The notes: generated from the sequence alone by a model not told the origin. A stretch of 64,000 nt of DNA from Sternotherus odoratus (GCA_032164245.1 JAVMKO010000009.1:77323212-77387211), one strand, 5' to 3'. Counted from the stretch's first letter, positions 34,975 through 46,360 are shown. Numbers and translations: made by a program.

Positions 34975-35234
34975 AGGCGATCTATCGGGAATCGATTTAT
35001 TGCATCTTGTTTAGACGCGATAAATCGATCCCCAAAGGCGCTCCGCGTCAACTCCGGAACTCCAGCTCGCCAAGAGGCGCAAGCGGAGTCAACGGGAGAG
35101 CCCGTTGCTGCCATGAGGACGCCAGGTAAGTCAACATAAGATGCGCCAACTTCAGCTATGCTATTCACATAGCTGATGTTGAGTATCTTAGGTCAACCTC
35201 CCCCCTCCGCCCCCCAGCTAGTGTAGACCAGGCC
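34975..35234 (-). mobile_element. Multi-hairpin MITE, copy 2, inverted
   Basis: In reverse order it carries the same blocks as 33091-33392: a TCGATTTATTGCATCTTG / CGCGATAAATCGATCC hairpin, a CAACTTCAGCTATGC / CATAGCTGATGTTG hairpin, and a CTAGTGTAGACCAGGCC terminus. The opposite end lacks roughly 45 bp of the expected terminal region, including the TACCCGCC hairpin. Confidence 0.72.
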
Positions 35235-35659
35235 TGAATGAGTTACTTGGAGCAGGTCTTGAGTTTTCTGCCTCTTCAACTCAACACAAACGCCAATCTT
35301 CTGCTCTGGCCTGTACTTTCAATATAGCCTGCCACTCCCCAAACCCTCGTTTCAACAGAACTAGGAGAAGGGCACAGATTCCAGAAGGCAGGCAGGCCAG
35401 GGTAGAGAGAAATCAGCATGGAAACCATTAGCGAGGAAAAGTTAGTAGTGCAGAGGTTAGTAGAGCAGAGTTTTCTGGCCAACTCGTTTTAGGGGGAAAG
35501 GTGGGCAGGACACCTTCCAGTATTTGGCAAGAATGCTTGAGTAGTGAGTGTGAGAGTCTCGTTCTTAATGGTAGGAAGCAGGGTTTCTACCGGGGCATGA
35601 AAGAGAAATGAGGCTGATAATAAACTTGTCTTCAGGGCTCCGAGGGTTAATGTACATGC
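35235..35659. other. Unannotated stretch
   Basis: No supportable feature. Confidence 0.4.
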
Positions 35660-35775
35660 TTAGCTACGAGAGAGACCAACCAGATGGATGAGATAATATC
35701 TGGTTTTGGTCCAACTTCTGTTGGTGAGAGAGACAAGAGAGCTCTTCCTCAGGTCTGGAAAAGCTACAGCAGTCA
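35660..35775 (+). repeat. Dispersed reptilian repeat fragment (GGTCCAACTTCTGTTGGTGA type)
   Basis: GATGGATGAGATAATATCTG, GGTCCAACTTCTGTTGGTGA, GAGAGACAAG and CTCTTCCTCAGGTCTGGAAA are diagnostic blocks of a repeat widespread in turtles. The fragment at 59610-59668 (inverted) fits the same family consensus upstream of this part. The superfamily is not assigned; Penelope-like is possible. Confidence 0.6.
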
Positions 35776-36295
35776 TGCAAATGGATTGGTTTAAGTTCTG
35801 TGTAGGAATGATAATATTTGTTAACAGCTAAATAAAGTGCCAGCATGAAAATCACCAGAAATAATTACAAATTGGTTGTATTTGGACAGGTAGGAGAAAA
35901 CAGAATTTAGATACTGATTCAGACACTTTATAGATTATCATATATTCAGTGGAAATATTTACAGATCTATATATATTCTTTGCAACTGATTTTGAGATGT
36001 GCCTTTAATAAAATTCTTCCTATTCCCTTTATTCATCCATCAAGTAGATTTGCAGAGAACAGACCTTTCTGCGAACGACATGCTTTCCTTTCTGCACAAA
36101 TTAGGTCTGTCTGACTGGGCAATTTTCATCAGGGGGCTGAATCATCTAGTTTTACAAATAATATAACTTACAGAGTGGAGTGGATAATGTGAACTGCCTC
36201 CAAGTTCTCTGGAAATCAAGTCACATCCTGTTAAAGTGTAAAGTAGAAAAAGACAGAAAACCGCAAAACCATTTTGCATTTTAAATGTATGGGAG
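35776..36295. other. Unannotated AT-rich stretch
   Basis: No supportable feature. Confidence 0.4.
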
Positions 36296-36545
36296 AATTG
36301 TAGTCTAGTGGTTACAGCTGGAGTTAATCCTATTCTGAGTTTTCTCCTAAACTGCTGTGTGGCCTTAATGCAAATGACTCATCACCTCTGGCCCCCAGTT
36401 TAGTCTAAATTTACAGTTTGAAATCACTGTAACAATGTGTTCTTCATAGGCATCGTATTACACATACAAAGGAAGGATGGGTACCTGTTTCACAGTGTGT
36501 GTTGTCAGGCTTCATGAATTAACCTCTGTAAAGCATTTTTATACC
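36296..36545 (+). mobile_element. MIR-like SINE
   Basis: AATTGTAGTCTAGTGGTTAC (tRNA-like head), AACTGCTGTGTGGCCTTAAT, CTGGCCCCCAGTTTAGTCTA and CCTCTGTAAAGCATTTTTAT follow MIR-like order. Diverged and non-coding. Confidence 0.6.
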
Positions 36546-37329
36546 CTTGGTTTCAAATCACTGAGTCAAAAGCTTTTATTTTTAAACAAATATTTCTTCT
36601 CTTTGGGCAGTGACATATAGTGCAAATAAGAAAAATAATGCAAAAAGATTATTTTATGACTAAATAGATTGCTTTACATTTTTGTGATATGTGTGAAAAA
36701 TCATCAAACATTTTAATCACCCTTGACTCACTACCCCTTGGTTAGACGATAATCAGGCACGAAATCCTTCTGTGCCATTCCTTGTACTCAGTGAACACAC
36801 TAGCTTACTACATATGCTTATGTCTCTCTCTTCTCTTCCAAAGCTCTCCTCTTCACCTCTATCCTTCTGTGCTTCATGACTGTGATATCACCCAAGCACC
36901 GCTGTCACTGGCCCATACCACATTCCTTCCAACTTGCCACTTGGTCACGCTGCCTACTTCTCACTTTTTTCTTTTCAGAATGCGAATCTCATATTAGTAA
37001 AGGTACAAGCCCAGACTGTCATTCTCTATCCGCAGGAGCAGCACAGCACTGGCAGCATAGTATTACACAAGCTTCCCCATGTTTTCCTGCCATGATGATT
37101 CAATTTGACCTCTGGAGCAGGACAGTAATTCATACTCCATATCCACCTCTCAATCCCTGGCCCTTTGCTCAGGGCCTGGGTAATAAAGCAAGAGATTAAA
37201 ATAAAAATTCCACCATACTGTTTCAACAAATATGACAATACTAATTACTGCCAAATATGGTTCAGTAACGTGGACTAGGAGTTGGGTTGTGATTGCCACT
37301 TCATTTCATATATGCTACTAACCAATGAT
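36546..37329. other. Unannotated stretch
   Basis: Includes a pyrimidine-rich patch at 36820-36970. The 107-codon frame there has no family resemblance. Confidence 0.4.
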
Positions 37330-37605
37330 TTTCCTTCTTCACTATAGAGTTAGCTTGAGTTGTAATTTGAGAATTGCCCCAATCTTGAGTCCTGTTCACA
37401 CATAAAAACCCTTAACTCTAGTGTAGTGGCGCTTGTAACTGCATTGGCTTGAGTTAGAAGAACCGGTCATCTGCCCATGCAGTGCAACAATCCAATCACT
37501 CTGTGCAGTTCAAATGTTATTTTTCAGTGTGGCGGCACTCTCACTCAAGCTTGGCTAACCTGTGATGAATTCGCTTAAGTTAACTCTCCCGCAAAGACAC
37601 AGAAG
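37330..37605. repeat. Probable decayed MITE (AACTCTAGTGTAG type)
   Basis: Repeated GAGTTAG/CTTGAGT motifs, CCTTAACTCTAGTGTAGTGG and a GCTTAAGTTAACTCTCCC end suggest an old inverted-repeat element. Boundaries and family are uncertain. Confidence 0.35.
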
Positions 37606-38110
37606 GTGCATAGTTCCAGGAGAACACACAACTCATTTCTACCTCCCCTTTGTAGCCTTGCATTGTTAGTGGTTCCTTTGGTTGATGGTAAGTAGACAAT
37701 GCAATTTTGCCTTATCAGTGCTGCTACCCATTTGTTTTTTAAAGATCACATTCCTTAACTGAGTTCCAGTCTCAAGGTGCCAGGTGTCTCAGACAATTGC
37801 CCAGTTATGATAATGGAATGGGTTTTAAGTTTTCCAGGACAATATCTGCTGTTTCTAATGAAAAATGAGTGGACCTTCTTTCTATAGGTAACAAAGTCCA
37901 CAGGAGAAACACTTCAGATTCAAACTAGAGAGACCAGCATTGTTTAGTGGCCTAAAAACAGAACAGATCACCAGAAGTAAAGGGTAATCAGTACCTACCA
38001 AGATTGGGCCCTTAAGAGGTGTGTTTGCTAGATCTTATGGCTTAATTACAGGAGATGTCAGAGATTCTAAACTTCAACACTGCATTCAAGTGTTAGGGGG
38101 ATGACAATTT
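37606..38110. other. Unannotated stretch
   Basis: No supportable feature. Confidence 0.4.
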
Positions 38111-39852
38111 CATAAGAACATAAGAACGGCCATACTGGGTCAGACCAAAGGTCCATCTAGCCCAGCATCCTGTCTACCGACAGTGGCCAATGCCAGGTGC
38201 CCCGGAGTGAGTGAACCTAACAGGTATGATCGAGCGATCTCTCTCCTGCCATCCAACACCCCCCTCTGACAGACAGAGGCTAGGGACACCATTCATTACC
38301 CATCCCGGCTAATAGCCATTTATGGACTTAGCCTCCATGAATTTATCCAGCTCTCTTTTAAACCCTGTTATAGTCCTAGCCTTCACAGCCTCCTCAGGTA
38401 AGGAGTTCTACAGGTTGACTGTGCGCTATGTGAAGAAGAACTTCCTTTTATTTGTTTTAAACCTGCTGCACGCCAATTTCATTGAGTGGCCCCTAGTTCT
38501 TCTATTTTGGGAACAAGTAAATAATTTTTCCTTATTTACTTCCTCCACACCACTCATAATTTTATATACCTCTATCATATCCCCCCTTAGTCTCCTCTTT
38601 TCCAAGCTAAAAAGTCCTAGCCTCTTTAATCTCTCTTCATATGGGACCCGTTCCAAACCCCTAATCATTTTAGTTGCCCTTCTCTGAACTTTTTCTAGTG
38701 CCAGTATATCCTTTTTGAGATGAGGAGACCACATTTGTACGCAGTATTCTAGATGTGGGCGCACCATGGATTTGTATAAGGGCAATAAGATATTCTCCAA
38801 CTTATTCTCTATCCCTTTTTTAATGATTCCTAACATCCTGTTTGCTTTTTTGACTGCCGCTGCACACTGCGTGGATGCCTTCAGAGAACTATCCACAATG
38901 ACTCCCAGGTCTTTTTCCTGATTGGTTGTAGCTAAATTAGCCCCCATCATATTGTATGTATAGTTGGGGTTATTTTTTCCAATGTGCATTACTTTACATT
39001 TATCCACATTAAATTTCATTTGCCATTTTGTTGCCCAATCACTTAGTTTAGTGAGATCTTTTTGAAGTTCTTCACAGTCTGCTTTGGTCCTTACTACTTT
39101 GAGCAGTTTAGTATCATCTGCAAACTTTGCCACATCACTGTTTACCCCTTCCTCCAAATCATTTATAAATATGTTGAATAGGATCGGTCCCAGGACTGAC
39201 CCTTGGGGAACACCACTAGTTACCCCTCTCCATTCTGAAAAAGTTCCATTTATTCCTACCCTTTGTTCCCTGTCTTTTAACCAGTTTTCAATCCATGAGA
39301 AGATCTTCCCTCTTATCCCATGGCAGCTTAATTTACGTAAGAGCCTTTGGTGAGGGACCTTGTCAAAGGCTTTCTGGAAATCTAAGTACACTATGTCCAC
39401 CGGATCCCCCTTGTCCACATGTTTGCTGACCCCTTCAAAGAACTCTAATAGATTAGTAAGACACGATTTCCCTTTGCAGAAACCATGTTGACTTTTGCCC
39501 AACAATTTATGCTCTTCTATGTGTCTGACAATTTTATTCTTTACTATTGTTTCAACTAATTTTCCCGGTACGGACGTTAGACTAACTGGTCTGTAATTGC
39601 CAGGATCACCTCTAGAGCCCTTTTTAAATATTGGCGTTACATTAGCTATCTTCCAGTCACTGGGCACAGTAGCCGATTTAAAGGATAGGTTACAAACCCT
39701 CGTTAATAGTGCCGCAATTTCACATTTGAGTTCTTTCAGAACTCTTGGGTGAATGCCATCTGGTCCCGGTGACTTGTTACAGTTAAGTTTATCAATGAGT
39801 TCCAGAACCTCCTCTACTGATACTTCAATTTGTGACAATACCTCACAAATAT
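38111..39852 (-). mobile_element. 5'-truncated CR1 LINE, about 1.74 kb
   Basis: The 3' terminus at the left shows the tandem tail CATAAGAACATAAGAAC, then GGCCATACTGGGTCAGACCA and GGTCCATCTAGCCCAGCATC, diagnostic CR1 3' UTR. Upstream on the minus strand lies most of the ORF2 reverse transcriptase. The 5' break is near 39852, where the ORF2 sequence gives way to unrelated AT-rich DNA. The endonuclease domain and ORF1 are missing, as is usual after incomplete target-primed reverse transcription. It is clearly the youngest CR1 in the window. Confidence 0.95.
38309..39852 (-). pseudogene. CR1 ORF2 reverse transcriptase, truncated, two C-terminal stops
   Basis: In the element's life cycle this protein reverse-transcribes CR1 RNA at the nicked target in the nucleus. 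The open frame runs 39907-38426 (493 codons), but its first 20 or so residues come from flanking DNA, so the ATG is not native. Residue positions in that frame: KSPGPDG 45-51, NYRPVSL 104-110, YLDFQKAFDKVPH 174-186, GVPQGSVLGPILF 232-244, KFADDTK 261-267. The three catalytic aspartates (LDF and FADD) are present. The C-terminal region includes LGLFSLEKRRLRGDMI. After KRKFFFT there is TAG at 38428-38426, replacing an expected Gln, then a second in-frame TAG at 38410-38408, replacing an expected Trp. The frame then continues through LPEEAVKARTITGFKREL to the ancestral TAG at 38311-38309. With no endonuclease domain and no promoter, it is not a functional gene. Confidence 0.93.
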
Positions 39853-40525
39853 ATTTCAGAGAAGTCTTACACTGAATACCCACAAGAAGAGCACCAAGTA
39901 ATGGCAAAGTACCATTAACGAAGCAGCAATATCTTTGCCACTGGACAAACCTCTGGAGAAAGGTGACTACTTACATATATCTACAGATAACATATGTGTG
40001 ATCATTAGCCAGAGAAAAGTATTCACTAAGAGTAAAGAAGGGTGAGGGTGATGGGAAGATTACAATTTTAGACCTGACTGTTACGCCTTCAACAATTAGT
40101 GTTGAACATTATAGTATCCAAAAACTCAACAGGTCTCAGAAGCAATCACCTTTTCATCCCTAAAAGAATGAGTCTTTCAGTGAGTGAATCATAAAATGAT
40201 GAAGAAAAGACAGAAAACATCAAACTCGAATACATGTGAACCCAATTTTTGTCTCTTACATTCGGTGTTTAATTCAGCTAGGAGAATAAGTGAGCTATTT
40301 ACAGACTATGTAACAACAGGGAATAAATGTGAGTGGCAGTCCCATGGAAACTAGCAATGTGGAAGTATATATACAAAAGATACGATGGTATTTTAATTAG
40401 TCTCCTTGCTGAGAAAGAGCAGTTTAGGAAATTGGATAACAATAACCATCTCTGAGAACATAATGGGCCTTTAACAGCCAAAAGCTGGAATAACATGGCC
40501 CCTCAATGTACATCCTACATAATAA
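39853..40525. other. Unannotated AT-rich stretch
   Basis: No supportable feature. Confidence 0.4.
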
Positions 40526-40547
40526 TCAGCTAGAAAAGTTTGTGTGA

Positions 40548-40662
40548 AGCCGTCATGCGCAGTAGAGACGGCCCGGACTAACGGCATGCTGGGAGGTGTA
40601 GCATGCTGGGAGGTGTAGTTCGGCAGCACAACATGGCCGCTGCGCGTACGCCGCTGAGAGGG
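40548..40662. promoter_or_regulatory. Promoter-like motif cluster (ZNF143-, YY1-, NRF1-like)
   Basis: The bottom strand at 40619-40607 reads ACTACACCTCCCA, matching the ZNF143/STAF-type consensus ACTAYRNNNCCCR; its downstream bases GCATGC also fit the extended motif. ACAACATGGCCGC (about 40628-40640) is one change from a YY1 site. CATGCGCAGT (40554-40563) contains an NRF1-like half-site. CpG is locally frequent. These motifs mark ubiquitous CpG-island promoters in vertebrates. Here they lie in a repeat-like element with no gene next to it, so promoter activity is inference. Confidence 0.4.
40584..40617 (+). repeat. Perfect 17-bp tandem repeat
   Basis: GCATGCTGGGAGGTGTA occurs twice back to back. 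Confidence 0.97.
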
Positions 40663-40799
40663 AAGCAGGGTCTGGATCAGGGGCCTAGGGCAGGAGGGTG
40701 GCTGGGTGCAATAGGCGCAGGCAGGGGGCTCTGGCCGGGTGGGGCGCTGGGCCGGCGGGGCGGAGGCGCCCGGGCATGGCCCAGCCAGCTGGGCCCAGC

Positions 40800-41095
40800 C
40801 TAGCTGGGGCCGTGGGGGAGGGGGAGAGAGCTGAGCGAGCGGGGGCCTTGGAGTGGGTGGGAGGAGGGCTGAACGAGCGTGGGGGGCGTGGGGGGGAGGG
40901 GAGGCTGAACGAGCAGGGGGGAGGGCCGTGGGGGAGGAGGGAGGCTGAACGAGCAGGGGGGAGAGCCGTGGGGGGAGGGGAGGGGAGGCTGAACGAGCGG
41001 GGGGGCGGGGGGGAGGGGAGGCTGAACGAGCAGGGGGGGCCTTGGAGTGGGGGGGGCTGAGCGGGGGGCGCACTTGGAGAGGGGGGGCTCAGTGG
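40800..41095 (+). repeat. G-rich imperfect minisatellite (GGCTGAACGAGC)n
   Basis: GGCTGAACGAGC recurs about five times, separated by G-rich spacers of variable length (GGGGGGAGGGGA and similar). The 200-codon minus-strand frame over it is a compositional artefact. Confidence 0.9.
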
Positions 41096-41139
41096 GGGAG
41101 GCGTTACTGTTGGCCCGTGTCCATGGGCTTTTACACTAG

Positions 41140-44100
41140 TATTTAATAATAATCAATATCTTGACAGAGTTGGAATCTTCCATAACATAGTAAATGCACT
41201 CTGAATGAATCTATACAGCTCAGTCTCCCTACTCTGGAAGTGCCTTAAGGAAGTATCATAGGAGTACAGAAATCTGTTGGAAGATATTGATTTATTAATT
41301 TTCAATTAACGTCTCATAACATGAAACCTCTCTCCCTACAAGACTTGCGGCCTAAAATAAAGTACTATGTCTACGTTCATGTGAAAATAAGCTTGGCTGC
41401 AGTTGTAAATCAAATAATTGAAAGGCCCCATATCTATTGGCTTTACTTCACAGGTAACAAAGGTCTCAGTTAACATTAAAGTTCTACCATACTGCACCAA
41501 TGAATAAGAAGCAATCTCCTATTCAGTGTTTGAATATTTACTGATATGTAGCACACAGATAAGGAGTGTGTGACAGGAATTTAATATTCAGTACTTACTG
41601 CATTGGAAAAATTTATTTTCTGTCCCAATATGTTTTTCATATGACTATTAAAAAACTTTCACTGGAGCCCATTAGTTTTCTGAAGATATCTTTGGTTGGA
41701 ATTTAGTTTGACCAAAGATTACCTTTAAAAAAACCCAAAAACAAATATGCTCTCTTATTCTCTTCCTCTAGGATATAAAACCAACATTTGAAAGATAAAG
41801 CAGAGTGGAACTCTCATATCACTCTCTGAAACCTCTCTGGGAATGGATAAAATAAGTATTTAGACTAGAAGTAAATACTGTGCATGTCTCTAATATTAAA
41901 ACTCCTACAATCTAAAAGTGTCTCTATTTTTTTGGTAATCTGATATTCTGTGAGGCTGCCAGAAGTCTCTTCTAATTTTTCAAATGAATACATAACCATT
42001 TTGGTGCTTTGCTCCTTCACCCCTCCCTCCACAGTGCAATAAAAAAAATCCTTCTGTAAATGAAGTCAGACTTTTTTTTTTGAATTTTTGTAGATGCAGC
42101 CAAATCAAATATGATCATCACACTTAAAAAATATTACAGGCATTTCCTTTCAGTGTTTCCTGGCTATTACCCACCCAATCTGGTGCATAATTATTATTTT
42201 CTTTTAAATGAGTGTTTAACCTGCATGGGGGAGGAATGAAATGGGAGTGAATTATTTCAGTGTTGCAATCACTACTTTATTTTTCCACAAACAAAAGAAT
42301 GTTAAAGTAAAGGTCAGACTGCTTACCATGCAATCTACTCTTGCGAAAAAGTATTTCTCACAATGGATTATTAATCTATGATTATAATAAAACACGTTTT
42401 TGAATGTCAGTCAACCCCAACTAACTCTTCTTTATCATTAAGTTTCTCTTAATATTTTTTCTCTATCCCCTTGGACATAACAATCTCCTCTGTGCAGTAT
42501 CTTGTTCATCTTTCCAAAAACAAGACTGACAATATGTGGCTAGAATTCTCTTCTCCACTTCTTCCATGCCTACCTCCTTCCTCTCATCTTTTGCATTCGT
42601 CTCCACTCTGAGATCTATCCTTCTGACATGGCACCTACTATCCCTGGATTCTTCTCCAATTCCTTCCCTCTCTCTTATCTTTAATCACCTCACCCACTCT
42701 GCCTTCAGGCTCTTGCTGCAGGTACTCATGCCTTTGACACATTATCTCATGATCCACTGTTTGGTCTTTATCCAGGAAATGTCAGGAACATAAAGACTGG
42801 TCTATCACTAGTTTTTCTGGAAAACATTTTGTGGGAAAGGTGTCTCAGAGATGTTTATCATAGTAAAAAGTTAAGCACATGCTTAAGTGCTTCTCTGGAT
42901 CAGGACTATGCAAGGTAAACAAGACTAGAATTTCTCTTATATTTCTATTTATATTTTATAAAGCAACAAAAAAGGACACAGGCCCTATATTTCCTTCTCT
43001 TTGCAGGTCACCTTTAACACTAAGGCTGGATCAAGAAACAAACTTTTTGTAAAAGATAAATGCATAATTAAAGTTATCCAAGGGCAAGGTATGCAGGGAA
43101 ATAGCCCAGTGTCTTACCAACCCCAGAAGAATGAGAGGGGGAGGAGCCCATGTCTTGAGAGGAACTTCTATTAAACAATTTACCTATTTTAGTAGGCAGA
43201 TATATATCCTTCAGCATTAAGTATTCTCGTATCATCTTTTGCCTTCTGTTTTTATCAAATAAAATATACTGATTTTGACCAATGCGAAGAAATCCCTAGT
43301 GAACCAAGAGTTAATTTCTTATCTTTCATGTTACCATATCCTGGTTTAGTGATTGAATTCAGGAAAAATGTGCACACTGATGTATGTTTTGTGGAATCCA
43401 CCATTTAATCACTAGTTGAGTTCAGAGACTTCCTGTACCAACATTTTCCTTTTACAGCTTTTGTAATTCCTTGGTTGTATCTTGCTATGTCAAGAACAAA
43501 AGTACGTTCCTTTTTCCTAATACCCAACAGAATCCAAGTGTCATCAACAGCAGACACAAGCGGCTTTGGGTACATTAAAATGGCAGAAACATCACTTTGA
43601 GCGGTCTATCCAACGGCTAGTCTTAGCATCCTACATTGTGATACCTATGCACTTCTAGAGGATACCTCTTTCCTTTCAAACACTAAATGAAGTTCCCAGC
43701 CAAATGTATTATGCGGTTCAAAAAGGAAAGAAATGCTGCTAAATAAGGAATCCATGCTCAAGAATGTAGTAAAACAAAAATACTGGCACCATGTTGCCTA
43801 GTTTGAGTTTTTCTTGATTAATACCATACCAATGATACACTTTCCTTTCTACATAGGTAAATTCATGGATGGAAAAATATATACTTGATATTGAATACCT
43901 AAAAAAAACTTACCCCCAAACTCTATTCTGAGAGTCTTTAAAAAAAACCTAAATTATAAGTCTCTGTTCACAAAAGGGTAACAGAAAAGATTTTCTAAGA
44001 TGGAGAAACTGTGGTGAGAATATGTTTCTCCTTTATCTTAGGACTAACCAAGCAGGGCATGGTCAAGGTAGTATAAAGAAATAAAGAATGTAATAGATGA

Positions 44101-45364
44101 ACAAGTCTATAAATGGAAAGATTAACTGCCATTAACTGCCTAAACACTTTATTGTAATCATTTGACAATAAGTCCTTCTTCAGAAATACCCAGCTTTTCG
44201 GTTTTAAAAGACAATGTATTAAATCTAATTTAGAAACATCTTGTCTTTATGTTAAAAAATAGAAACCAAGGAGAAGAGGTTGAGAGTGAACACCAGAATG
44301 AAGGAATTATTGTCAAGTGTGTGATTTATTATAATTCTGGTAAGTTAAATATAATGGTGACATGAAGAATGCTACCAAAACATCACCTAAAAATAAATGG
44401 AAAAAAGCAATCTCTTATTCTGAATTATGTTCAACTATGTTTCAAATGGATTATATATACTCACTGGGATAGTCTTTAAAATTTTACTGTCTACTGTACA
44501 TAAACTATCAACTTTGTTAATTGTTTATATTAAAATGTAAAATAGAGCACAAAATAATGGATTTGAAAGTAATAGACAGCAGCAGTATCTGTTTATTTAA
44601 TATCTTCAGCAGTACTGAAGGAGTGTGCGTGAAAACCTATAAGCAACACAAAGGTAAAATCTTCTCTGCATTTAACAATTTCTTTGTCTTGATACTTAAA
44701 TGAAATTAGTGCAATATCCACAGGTCTTACTAATGGAGATTCCATTAAAAGTTAGTGTCTGGGTCTCCTAATTGTCCATTAGTACGAAGTCTATTCTCTC
44801 TCACTGAGATTACACTCTTTAAAAACTCAGTACTGGGTTTCTAACTGTAATCTTTATGCATTATTGAAAAGTTCTTTGAAATCTCATGGCAATTTTTGTC
44901 AGAGTAGGGGTATTAACTCTGATGTCCTAGGAGAATTCCAAGTCAGGTCATTACAATCTAATTCCTAATTTCTCTGTGCATTTTCAGTTGGATATGCTAT
45001 ATACATCACTTCCTGTCCTATACTGTTATGCAATATTAATAACAGTGACATCTCACCCCTGAAAGTGTTGTGTGTTTTAATGCCTGTAAAGTGACCTGGG
45101 ATCCTCAAATGAGAGGTTCTATATATGTGCAAAATATTATTTGTACTTACCTTTTTTCAAAATGCACAATAATTAAAAAAAAACTAATTGAGATGCAAAG
45201 ACAGAATACAGATATCAGTGCCAGGCAAACTTCCAACCGTTTGTTGATTTGGCTCATACAGGTACCCCCAAAAATGGATAAAACAACTGTTGACTTCAAT
45301 GGGACTAGTGTATGACCTCTATCGTGCTTATCCAAACCTTTTTGTTGCCAAACTCAGGCTAGAA
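41140..45364. other. Long unannotated AT-rich stretch
   Basis: 4.2 kb with no recognisable transposon terminus, RNA gene or protein family. A pyrimidine-rich patch at about 42540-42740 produces an 85-codon frame of no known family. Confidence 0.4.
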
Positions 45365-45516
45365 CAGGGGTCTCAAACTCAAATGACCATGAGGGCTGCA
45401 TGAGGACTAGTGCATTGGCCTGAGGGCTGCATCGCTGACACGCCCCCCCTTGCCTGCCCCCGCCCCCACTCCACCTCTTCCATGAGGTCTTGCCCCTGCC
45501 AGTTGCTTTTCCCAAA
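45365..45516 (+). mobile_element. hAT element 5'-end fragment
   Basis: Begins CAGGGGTCTCAAACTCAAAT, a hAT-type terminus. It continues with GACCATGAGGGCTGCATGAG and a C-rich segment typical of this turtle family. No matching 3' terminus is present nearby, so the copy is truncated. Confidence 0.6.
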
Positions 45517-45990
45517 CCACATGCATTACTTCAGTCTTCTCTGGGGTGAGTCTCAGCCAGGTAACCTTTCCTCCAAACTTCAGTGTAATTCTGAGAATGA
45601 ATACATTGTTCATGTGCACTAGTCAGGCTGAATTAGATGGAGAGGTAGAGCTGGCCATCATCAACATACTCCTCCGAGATCTCTCAGAAAGAAAGGAGTG
45701 GAGCCACTTTAGACCAATTTCACCTACTCCTCCAAGAGACCAGAATGGTGGTACCCTACAGTGGTGCTGTAGGCAGCTGACAAATTAAAATATTTAGCAT
45801 GGACAGTTTATCTTCATCCAGCTGCGTGAGAACTAACTAGTACAATAAGCACGATATCTGTAACACATATAGATTTACTGGGATGAAAGAAATTTGAGGT
45901 CTTCAGGTATTGCCATTCACTCAAATACCATCCCAACATGTTGCCTTCCAGAAGTGATCTCAACATCAACCACCAGGAGAATCCCTAGGT
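45517..45990. other. Possible decayed LINE or other old repeat
   Basis: Blocks such as GGTGAGTCTCAGCCAGGTAA, GATGGAGAGGTAGAGCTGGC and TCAACATCAACCACCAGGAG resemble a recurrent reptilian repeat, possibly antisense LINE. I cannot confirm the family, and the open frames are short. Confidence 0.25.
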
Positions 45991-46239
45991 TTTTGCAAGC
46001 CTCTAAGCAAAATAGCAGTGTGGGAGTCCCTTGCAACTTCCTCTCCATTTAAAATTTGGTCTCCCACTTTTGCATACCCATTCCCTCTCTAACTGCCTTC
46101 TATATAAAATATTCCCCGAGGGGTAGCAACCTGTGTTCCATCTGTTTTAAGATATTCTGTGGCCTCCAATGACCGCCCTTCACCCCCCCCCCCACACTCC
46201 CCATAGAAAGACTGGGAAGTCAGAAAATTGAGTTGCAAT

Positions 46240-46360
46240 TAGGGTGACAAGACAGCAAGTATGAAAAATCAGGATGGGGTATGGGGGTAATAAGAACCTA
46301 TATAAGAAAAAGCCCCAAATATCGGGACTGTCTATAAAATCAGGACATCTGGTCACCCTA
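46240..46360 (-). mobile_element. hAT-type MITE, 121 bp, perfect 8-bp target duplication
   Basis: TAGGGTGAC at the left and TCTGGTCACCCTA at the right are terminal inverted repeats. GTTGCAAT occurs exactly on both sides (46232-46239 and 46361-46368). It is the inverted sibling of 416-537, sharing TTTTTCTTATATAGG and CCAGATGTCCTGATTTTATA on the minus strand. Non-coding. Confidence 0.93.

Larger units (their letters stand above)
40526..41139 (+). mobile_element. GC-rich element, candidate non-autonomous Helitron
   Basis: The right end has the Helitron 3' layout. A hairpin (GCCCGTGTCCATGGGC, about 41113-41128) is followed after 7 bases by CTAG at 41136-41139, and then T. A possible 5' end is TCAGCTAGAAAAGTTTGTG, starting after an A at 40525. 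The interior is a GC-rich 5' part with promoter-like motifs, then a G-rich imperfect tandem region. The sense strand is G-rich, as in the Helitron at 13427-14407. It has no Rep/helicase. The 5' end is less convincing than the 3' end. Confidence 0.5.

Noticed and set aside
38322..39353. Plus-strand frames of 89-121 codons over the CR1 region
   Set aside because: Antisense shadows of the CR1 reverse transcriptase.
40471..41073. 200-codon minus-strand frame, Pro/Ser/Ala-rich
   Set aside because: Compositional artefact of the G-rich array; the start lies in ordinary flanking DNA.
45517..45990. Definite LINE copy
   Set aside because: Several blocks look familiar but no RT motif can be read in any frame. 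Kept only as a low-confidence possibility.
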